Origin: Rhodospirillaceae bacterium
GTDB lineage: Bacteria > Pseudomonadota > Alphaproteobacteria > UBA8366
Assembly: GCA_002711555.1 (NCBI GenBank)
Contig: PARQ01000008.1
Span: forward strand, 121,301-142,823
Length of the DNA stretch: 21,523 nucleotides
Direction: 5' to 3'
Shown here: positions 15,624-21,523 of the stretch, in pieces
How positions within the stretch are numbered: the first letter of the stretch is position 1
How the letters are laid out: the number at the start of each line of letters is the position of its first letter
Translations under genes and position numbers: made by a program
Notes under the pieces: model-generated
The model's database searches: none
Told to the model about the DNA's origin: nothing
The model's input: the letters and a program-made list of their open reading frames with translations, nothing else

Positions 15624-15915
15624 GTATCTGTAGGCCACTAGGCCTCGCATCCTAGAAACAGTTACTACCCTATGCTACCTCAAATTTTACAACATAATTT
15701 GCTCGATTTAAATGTTACTCTAACAAATAAGATACAGAGTGTACTCCTCTGGACACTATGAACTTTGAAACATTAAAATAGGGTAATCGTGTAAATGAAA
15801 AATACTTATATGCACTCTAGGGACGTTCTGACCAACCCGTGGGCAAATCAAACGGTCTGACAAATAAAACCTGATACACAAAAACAACTCTTTTCTGAAT
15901 TTGGGAGGATCGAAA

Positions 15916-17469
15916 ATGGCGTCAACAAACATTCCACCACAATATGTGGATAGCTTTGATGAGGAATTCGACGTCGTAGTCGTTGGCTTTGGCTATGCCG
16001 GCGGTGCTGCTGCCATTGCCGCATGTGACGGGGGGGCAAAAACACTTCTGATTGAAAAGATGCCAATGCCAGGCGGCATTTCGATTTGTGCTGGGGGTGG
16101 GGTGAGACTAGCTTTAGAACGAGATCCGGTTGTTGAACATCTCTACGAAACGAATGACGGCACAACATCACGACATATCATTGAGGCATTTGTAGATGAG
16201 ATGATGCTACTTGATGACTACCTGGAAGAACTCTGTAAAGTGAATAATGCACGCACCATAACTATAGAAGGACGGGGAGCAAACTATCCTTTTACAGGAT
16301 TTGATCAAATGAAGTTTGTCGAAGTAGATGATATTCCAGGTGTTGACGTCATCAAAGTGTACCCACACGCTCGATCCCATCGTAATGGAACTAAACTATT
16401 CAAGGTTGTTCATGATAATGTCAATTCGCGTGGCATTGAAGTTCGTCTGAACACCCCCGCTCTACGATTAATTACTCAGAATACCAATGAGGTAAAAGGC
16501 CTATGGATTGACGGGCCAGACGGCCAAAAATCAATAAAGTGTAAAAAGGGTGTTATTCTTGCCTGTGGCGGCCTTGAGGCGGCACCGGACATGCAACGTC
16601 AGTATTGGCAAATAAATCCGGTCCTCTCCGCCGCCCATCAAGGAAATACTGGCGATGGAATCAAAATGGCAACAGATGTAGGGGCCGATCTTTGGCACAT
16701 GTGGCATTACCACGGCACTTATGGTTTCCGACATCCTGACCCAAGTTATCCCTTTGGAATTCGCATGAAACGCCATCCCGACTGGGTTCCAACAAAGAAA
16801 GAAGCTGAAATTCCTATGGCATGGATTCTAGCTGACAAAAAGGGCAATCGTTTTATGAACGAATATCAGCCCTACACTCAGGATACAGGTCACCGGGCCC
16901 TTGATGTGTATGATACTGGCAGAATGGAATTTCCTTATGTCCCCTGCTTTATGATTGCGGATGAAGATGGTCGCGAGCGTTATCGTTTCGGTGCCACCAT
17001 ATATAATGACAGCACAATAGAGCCGTATGAGTGGAGCGAAGACAACCTCAAAGAGGTACAAAACGGGATCCTTAAAAAGGCCAACACAATCGAAGAATTA
17101 GCGGGTTTTATTGGCTGTGATCCCGTAAATTTGAAAAAAACTATTGAGGAGTATAATTCAGCTACCGATTGTGGCTTAGAGGATAAATTTGGCCGCCCAC
17201 CCAAAACGCGTCTTAAGATCGAGCGCCCCCCATTTTACCTCGGAGAAATTTGGCCGGTCGTTTCCAATACTCAAGGTGGTCCGCGACACAATGAGAAATA
17301 TCAAGTTTGCAACGCTTTTAATGAACCAATACCCCGTCTTTATGCAGCAGGCGAGTGCGGCGGCATCTGGGGTTTCTTGTACCTGGCAGGCGGTAATCTG
17401 ACCGAGTGCTTTGTCGGAGGACGCGTTTCCGGCAGAGAGGCTAGCGCTTTGAAGGATTGGAATACTTGA
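15916..17469 (+). CDS. FAD-dependent dehydrogenase of the fumarate reductase / ketosteroid dehydrogenase superfamily
   Basis: The 517-residue flavoprotein has the FAD Rossmann motif DVVVVGFGYAGGAAAIAA at 19-36, EKMPMPGGISICAGGGVRLA in the flavin-contacting segment, ILACGGLEAAPDMQ in the middle, and LYAAGECGGIWGF with LAGGNLTECFVGGRVSGREA at the C-terminus. Where fumarate reductases have HTMGG and GANRLGGN, this protein reads NTQGG and LYLAGGN, so the His and Arg that handle fumarate are absent. Another alpha-beta dehydrogenation or reduction is likely. The start is ATG at 15916 with GGGAGG 7 nt upstream; the TTG at 15901 contains that site and is rejected. It stands alone, converging with the DAO-type gene downstream. 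Confidence 0.88.
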   Translation: MASTNIPPQYVDSFDEEFDVVVVGFGYAGGAAAIAACDGGAKTLLIEKMPMPGGISICAGGGVRLALERDPVVEHLYETNDGTTSRHIIEAFVDEMMLLDDYLEELCKVNNARTITIEGRGANYPFTGFDQMKFVEVDDIPGVDVIKVYPHARSHRNGTKLFKVVHDNVNSRGIEVRLNTPALRLITQNTNEVKGLWIDGPDGQKSIKCKKGVILACGGLEAAPDMQRQYWQINPVLSAAHQGNTGDGIKMATDVGADLWHMWHYHGTYGFRHPDPSYPFGIRMKRHPDWVPTKKEAEIPMAWILADKKGNRFMNEYQPYTQDTGHRALDVYDTGRMEFPYVPCFMIADEDGRERYRFGATIYNDSTIEPYEWSEDNLKEVQNGILKKANTIEELAGFIGCDPVNLKKTIEEYNSATDCGLEDKFGRPPKTRLKIERPPFYLGEIWPVVSNTQGGPRHNEKYQVCNAFNEPIPRLYAAGECGGIWGFLYLAGGNLTECFVGGRVSGREASALKDWNT

Positions 17470-17586
17470 TCATACCCGAATCAAATATCGTGGCTCTGGT
17501 TCGTGGGCTTTAGGAGAACTTATAGTCCGGAATCTGCCTTTTCCCCTTTGTAAATAGACCTGCTTGATGTTTCTATAATTCAGTCT

Positions 17587-18885
17587 CTAAATTCGGAAAC
17601 GATCCTGCAGGTTTTTAAGTGCCACCATTGGTGCCAAGAACCAGGGGTTGCCCGAATAGATCGGATGTGAAGGGTGCTCACTGTCAAATATGGTATTTCC
17701 ATTTTTTTTTCCTAAAACCTTGAGGCCGGTTTTGTGCCCCAAGTAATTAGCGTTCACTACACCTGAGCCGCAAAAACCAGCAACATAAAAAATATCCTCA
17801 TCTTGTGCCATATGAAGCATGTGGTCCAACGTATAGGCAATAAAACCACCCCAACTATGGGTTATTTTCGTTCCTTCAAGCGATGGAAAAATTCGTAGCA
17901 ACCGCTTGTAGAGCATTCGCCCACTTCTCCGACGGTCTCTGATTTCCGCTGCTCCCGCCCTGCCACCGAACAAAATACGATCATGATCAGGTGATCCCCT
18001 ATAATAGTAATGTAACCGACAAGTGTCTCCTAATTGGCGATTTCCAGGCACTAAATCAGCCATAATGTTAGAGCCTAAGGGCTCTGTTGCAATTATTTGG
18101 CTCTGCATTGGTAAAACACGACGACGCAACCAAGGCGACTCACGGCCAGTATATCCGTTTGTAGCGATTACTATTTGCCGAGCTCGCAGAGCAGAAGATC
18201 TGTACACAAGTTTAAAGCCGTTCGTTTCACGGATTATTTCTTCGACTGGAGCACGAGAAACGACGGGGACACCCTCTGCACAAACTAGATCCAACAAGCC
18301 CTGATGCAGCCTCCCGGGATGAAGGTTCCCATCCTCTGCTAAAAAACGACCTCCGAAATATGCAGTTGACCCAATAAATTTATGCTGCGCATCAGCAGCA
18401 ACCATTTCGCCCTTAACCCCGAGGTGTTTTGATTGCAAATCCAAGTCATAGCCTAGGGTCTCATAATCATTTTTTCTGTGGCAACCAATAAATCTGCCAA
18501 CGGGATGCAGGTCACAATCAATCTTCTCTTGTACAATAAAATTCTTCAGCCAGTCACGCCCTTCCCGTGCTTCACGATAAAACTGTAGTGCAGTTTCTAA
18601 GCCATGTATTTGAATTAATTTTGCGAGAGAGTGTCGGAGCGTGGCTCCTATTGCTCCACCATTACGAGAACTCGCTCCCTCTCCCGGACGACCCGCCTCT
18701 AACACAACAACACTTCGCCCACCACGAGCAATCGTGAGCGCTGCGGACAGACCTGCGTAGCCGGCCCCAACAACAGCAACATCGGTTGTTTGAGGCAATT
18801 CACGTACATTGAGCTCAGGTCTTGGAGCAGCCATCCACCAGTAAGGTGTGAATGCAACGTCAGAGGAGAAAATGTCCCGTTCCAT
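17587..18885 (-). CDS. DAO-family FAD-dependent amine/amino-acid oxidoreductase
   Basis: The 432-residue product carries the FAD motif DVAVVGAGYAGLSAALTIA (35-53), then VVVLEAGRPGEGASSRNGG (59-77), the GASSRNGG signature of the DAO fold, and a C-terminal FYVAGFCGSGV segment for the flavin. The N-terminal YWW motif (15-17) and overall length fit the group with gamma-glutamylputrescine oxidase (PuuB) and related amine or imino-acid oxidases. It is a soluble cytoplasmic protein, with no signal peptide seen. AGGAGGT lies 7 nt before the ATG. It is divergent from an amidase across only 58 bp, so a shared promoter and a joint role in nitrogen-compound breakdown are plausible, not shown. Confidence 0.88.
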   Translation of the reverse strand: MERDIFSSDVAFTPYWWMAAPRPELNVRELPQTTDVAVVGAGYAGLSAALTIARGGRSVVVLEAGRPGEGASSRNGGAIGATLRHSLAKLIQIHGLETALQFYREAREGRDWLKNFIVQEKIDCDLHPVGRFIGCHRKNDYETLGYDLDLQSKHLGVKGEMVAADAQHKFIGSTAYFGGRFLAEDGNLHPGRLHQGLLDLVCAEGVPVVSRAPVEEIIRETNGFKLVYRSSALRARQIVIATNGYTGRESPWLRRRVLPMQSQIIATEPLGSNIMADLVPGNRQLGDTCRLHYYYRGSPDHDRILFGGRAGAAEIRDRRRSGRMLYKRLLRIFPSLEGTKITHSWGGFIAYTLDHMLHMAQDEDIFYVAGFCGSGVVNANYLGHKTGLKVLGKKNGNTIFDSEHPSHPIYSGNPWFLAPMVALKNLQDRFRI

Positions 18886-18943
18886 GATCGTTACCTCCTG
18901 TTTCCGTTCTTAATCGCGTGCTACAAATTAACTCCAATGTAGC

Positions 18944-20260
18944 ATGAATGAAAGAAAAGGTACTTCAGTGGATAAATCTCCTAATAAAATGTCATTGAGT
19001 GAAGCAACTTCGGCTATTGCAGCGGGAAATCTCTCATCAGAGGAACTAGTGCAGTGTTGCATCGATCAAATTGAGGAGCGAGAGAATTCAGTGAAAGCAT
19101 GGGCATTTTTCGACCCTGAACTTGCACTGAATCAAGCACGGGATCGAGATAGGGCACAGCCTAGTGGACCGCTGCATGGAGTACCTATCGGGGTGAAAGA
19201 TATTATCGACACCAAGGATATGCCTACTGAATACAACTCACCCATTTACAAAAATCACAGGCCATCTGTCGATGCAACATGTGTCGCCAGACTGCGTCAA
19301 GCCGGTGCAATAATCATGGGTAAAACAGTAACTACGGAGTTTGCCTCAAGCTACCCAGGACCAACCCGTAATCCCATTAATACCGCTCACACCCCCGGTG
19401 GTTCCTCGCAAGGATCTGCGGCTGCAGTGGCTGACTTTATGGTGCAAGGTGCATTAGGCACCCAAACCGGCGGCTCGGTAATTCGCCCAAATGCCTATTG
19501 CGGCACAGTCGGTTACAAGCCAGCTTACAATTCCTACGATAAAACCGGGGTCAAACCTCTTGCTCCCATTTTGGACACAGTCGGCCTGATGGTTCGTAGC
19601 ATTTCGGATGTTGGAATACTCTCCAGCGCTCTCTCCGGATTGAAGGTAGAAAAATTGATAACAGACAATGCGCCAAATTTGCTTTTGCATCGAACTGGCC
19701 AATGGGATGCTGCAGAGGACTGTATCAAGACGCTGATTGAAGATTGCGCCAAAACTTTTTCGTCTGCCGGCGCACAGGTTCGTGATCATACTTTTGTTCA
19801 ACCCTATGATAACCTCCAAGCAGCTCAGAGAGTAGTTATGGCAGTAGAGGCTTGCCAGGAGTTCAAGGAAGAGTGGATAAACCACCAGGATTTGTTGAGC
19901 AAACAATTTCAGGACTTAATGCTACGCGGCTTTGAGACAACTCCTGAGGAGCGAGGGGAAGCTGAGGGTTTACTCAAATATGCACGAGAAAATTTAGCTG
20001 AAATATTTAAAGACGGTCAAATTATACTGACTCCAGGCGCACCCGGTGAAGCGCCGAAAGGCATAGGATCCACAGGTAGTTCAATTTTTAATAGAAGCTG
20101 GACTTTTCTCGGCGTAGCTTGTCTCTACTTGCCGGTTACCAATGGCCCGAATGGGCTGCCAATTGGGATACAATTGGTGGACCCGCATAATAACGAATCT
20201 CGTTTGCTTTCTGCTGGGCTTTGGTGTGCTAATAAACTGGGGCTAGATACGATTATTTGA
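18944..20260 (+). CDS. amidase-signature family hydrolase
   Basis: The 438-residue product has the complete Ser-cisSer-Lys triad of the amidase signature family: Lys85 in GVPIGVKDIIDT, Ser154 in TPGGSSQGSAAAVA and Ser178 in LGTQTGGSVIRP, with the expected 24-residue spacing between the serines. The rest, including VGYKPAY and LPVTNGPNGLPIGIQLV, is typical. It hydrolyses an amide; at this length a small amidase is likelier than GatA, and no gatB/gatC is near. The start is uncertain: ATG 18944 lacks a Shine-Dalgarno, while GTG 18968 (residue 9) has AAAAGG 7 nt before it. Divergent from the DAO-type oxidase, it ends 2 nt before the next ATG, so translational coupling with the pteridine reductase is likely. 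Confidence 0.92.
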   Translation: MNERKGTSVDKSPNKMSLSEATSAIAAGNLSSEELVQCCIDQIEERENSVKAWAFFDPELALNQARDRDRAQPSGPLHGVPIGVKDIIDTKDMPTEYNSPIYKNHRPSVDATCVARLRQAGAIIMGKTVTTEFASSYPGPTRNPINTAHTPGGSSQGSAAAVADFMVQGALGTQTGGSVIRPNAYCGTVGYKPAYNSYDKTGVKPLAPILDTVGLMVRSISDVGILSSALSGLKVEKLITDNAPNLLLHRTGQWDAAEDCIKTLIEDCAKTFSSAGAQVRDHTFVQPYDNLQAAQRVVMAVEACQEFKEEWINHQDLLSKQFQDLMLRGFETTPEERGEAEGLLKYARENLAEIFKDGQIILTPGAPGEAPKGIGSTGSSIFNRSWTFLGVACLYLPVTNGPNGLPIGIQLVDPHNNESRLLSAGLWCANKLGLDTII

Positions 20261-20262
20261 CT

Positions 20263-21033
20263 ATGAAAAAAACCCTTCCCATGACCAACAATATGCTCAT
20301 CACCGGGGCCGCCCAGCGTATCGGCGCCGCTCTCGCAGAAGAAATGGCTGCCGAAGGGTGGCACGTGTGTATTCATTACAACGCATCGCAAGCTCAAGCG
20401 GAGAAGGTAGCAGATGCTATTATCTCAAAAGGCGGTAAAGCTAGTATATTCCATGCCAATCTCGCCGCAGCAGAAGGGCCGGAGAACTTAATTATTCAAT
20501 GCCAGGATAAAATTGGGCCACTTAGTTGCCTCATCAACAATGCATCTATTTTCGAGTATGATGATGTTGATAGTTTAAACGGAGAAATGCTTGATCTACA
20601 TCACGCAGTCAACGTGCGCGCACCACTTCTTTTATCGCAAGCCTTTTCAAAAAGAATTCCTAAAAACGTAACGTGCAACATAGTAAATATCCTTGATAAC
20701 AAAGTAATGGCACCAAATCCGGATTACATGTCGTATACCCTCAGCAAATTTGCCCTTAAGGGTGCGACCGAAATATTAGCAATGGCTATGGCGCCTCAAA
20801 TAAGAGTGAATGGTATTGCACCTGGCATCACACTTTTGTCCGGGAAGCAATCAAAATTCCGATTTAACAAAGCGCACAAAACTAACCCTCTAAAGCAAGG
20901 TTGCACTCCTGGACAAATTGCCGCTGCGTTAAAGCTTATACTTGACTGCCCTTCAATGACCGGCGAAATCATTGTTCTAGATGGGGGCCAAAAATTACAA
21001 CATTTGCCTCGCGACATCGCGTTTCTAACGTAA
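20263..21033 (+). CDS. SDR-family pteridine reductase (FolM/PTR1-like)
   Basis: This is a 256-residue SDR protein. The nucleotide motif ITGAAQRIGAALA (13-25), with Arg in the loop, is that of PTR1/FolM pteridine reductases and suggests NADPH. NNAS is at 92-95 and Asn117 in VNVRAP. The catalytic Ser of ordinary SDRs is replaced by Asp145 (NILDNK), followed 13 residues later by Tyr158 and then Lys162 (YTLSK). This Asp-Tyr-Lys set is the hallmark of pteridine reductases. The neighbour is folB, 19 bp downstream, so a role in dihydropterin or tetrahydromonapterin formation is likely. The start is ATG 20263; a TTG at 20257 overlaps the amidase stop and is not needed, and ATG 20281 is also possible. 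Confidence 0.85.
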   Translation: MKKTLPMTNNMLITGAAQRIGAALAEEMAAEGWHVCIHYNASQAQAEKVADAIISKGGKASIFHANLAAAEGPENLIIQCQDKIGPLSCLINNASIFEYDDVDSLNGEMLDLHHAVNVRAPLLLSQAFSKRIPKNVTCNIVNILDNKVMAPNPDYMSYTLSKFALKGATEILAMAMAPQIRVNGIAPGITLLSGKQSKFRFNKAHKTNPLKQGCTPGQIAAALKLILDCPSMTGEIIVLDGGQKLQHLPRDIAFLT

Positions 21034-21052
21034 CTTACGAAAGTATTTTGTT

Positions 21053-21415
21053 ATGCCCATTTCTGCCTCAAAGTTTTTCCTCAAAGACTATGCTGTGCCC
21101 GTATCCATAGGCATACACGACTTTGAAAAGGCTCGTCGTCAGACAGTTATAATCAATATCGAAATGCATCTTGAAAATACCGACGTTAACCGCAACGATA
21201 ATATTGAAAACACAATAAATTATGACTTTTTAAGATCAGAAATAGAGGTTCTCGTAAAAGATCGACATTTCAACTTACAAGAAACACTCTGCTACGAAAT
21301 AGTTAAAATATGTAAGGCAAAACAATTATTCAGTAAAATTGTCGTTTCTACAAGTAAACCGGATATATACAAAGACTGTAATACTGTTGGTTTCGAATTA
21401 ATATTTGAAAAATAG
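21053..21415 (+). CDS. folB: dihydroneopterin aldolase
   Basis: The 120-residue product matches FolB in length and motifs. VSIGIHDFEKARRQTVIINIEM (17-38) carries the conserved Glu25 and Gln30, Tyr57 lies in INYDFL, LQETLCYEI (75-83) carries Glu77 that binds the pterin, and VVSTSKPDIYKDC (97-109) contains the catalytic Lys102 before Pro. It cleaves 7,8-dihydroneopterin to 6-hydroxymethyl-dihydropterin and glycolaldehyde in folate synthesis; some relatives are epimerases or oxygenases. It follows the PTR1/FolM-like gene in what looks like one operon and is the last gene in the window. The remaining 108 bp are AT-rich and hold nothing recognisable. Only a weak GAAAG precedes the ATG. Confidence 0.88.
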   Translation: MPISASKFFLKDYAVPVSIGIHDFEKARRQTVIINIEMHLENTDVNRNDNIENTINYDFLRSEIEVLVKDRHFNLQETLCYEIVKICKAKQLFSKIVVSTSKPDIYKDCNTVGFELIFEK

Positions 21416-21523
21416 GAAATGTTTCCTCATTCATTCATAATCGTTTAATAATTAATAGTTTTTATTTACACTATGAAGATTAAGTCAAAAACATTTCTCA
21501 AATATCGATCGTCTCACATCGCC

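Larger units (their letters stand above)
15569..15915. other. divergent intergenic region with two small dyads
   Basis: These 347 bp separate the glutaredoxin-DinB gene (minus) from the FAD dehydrogenase gene (plus). They hold the candidate minus-strand promoter, a GC-rich hairpin AGGCC-acta-GGCCT (15632-15645) and a dyad AGTGT-N10-ACACT (15738-15757) that could be an operator for the plus-strand gene. No ORF or structural RNA was recognised. Confidence 0.5.

Overview
The window looks like a chromosomal segment of a moderately AT-rich proteobacterium. I infer a marine alphaproteobacterium, because a PTR1/FolM-like reductase sits directly before folB and because the region is crowded with carboxylic-acid and CoA catabolic genes. 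This is inference: there is no rRNA or other taxonomic marker. Intergenic DNA is very AT-rich. No tRNA, rRNA, CRISPR array, insertion sequence or phage gene was seen.

Layout. (1) 1-829, minus: the start of a membrane-anchored protein that runs off the left edge. (2) 1269-1706, minus: a VOC/glyoxalase-fold protein, divergent from (3) 1904-2683, plus: a degenerate PP2C-like phosphatase, followed by an SDR oxidoreductase (2788-3615). (4) 3775-5913, minus: a two-gene phosphate module, a DUF47/PhoU-like accessory followed by a PiT permease. (5) 6292-9450, plus: a tight three-gene operon of a crotonase-fold enzyme, an FMN L-2-hydroxyacid dehydrogenase and a class III CoA-transferase. (6) 9551-12210, minus: a D-2-hydroxyacid dehydrogenase followed by a tricarballylate-dehydrogenase-like flavoprotein. 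(7) 12315-13204, plus: two tandem hotdog thioesterase paralogues. (8) 13212-15568, minus: a glutaredoxin-DinB fusion gene followed by an MmgE/PrpD protein. (9) 15916-17469, plus: a second FAD-dependent dehydrogenase of the fumarate-reductase superfamily. (10) 17587-18885, minus: a DAO-type FAD oxidase, divergent from (11) 18944-21415, plus: an amidase, a FolM/PTR1-like pteridine reductase and FolB.

The most interesting feature is the gene at 14765-15568. A simple ORF reading would start it at 15445 and give a 226-residue protein. In the same frame, 41 codons upstream, there is an ATG with a strong AAGGAGG ribosome-binding site. The extra codons supply the missing first half of a thioredoxin/glutaredoxin fold. 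They are open except for one TGA (15530-15532), which lies exactly where the first Cys of the CxxC redox motif belongs (Gly-TGA-Thr-Ser-Cys). A stem-loop able to act as a bacterial SECIS follows. I read this as a selenocysteine-containing (UxxC) glutaredoxin fused to a DinB-type metal-binding domain, placed upstream of an MmgE/PrpD gene. A Cys-to-TGA nonsense mutation is the main alternative.

The middle of the window (6.3-20.3 kb) reads as an accessory catabolic region for hydroxy- and unsaturated organic acids: CoA activation, crotonase chemistry, L- and D-2-hydroxyacid oxidation, flavin-dependent dehydrogenation, MmgE/PrpD-type chemistry, thioester hydrolysis and amide hydrolysis. The actual substrate cannot be read from the sequence. 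The right end returns to housekeeping functions (pterin/folate).
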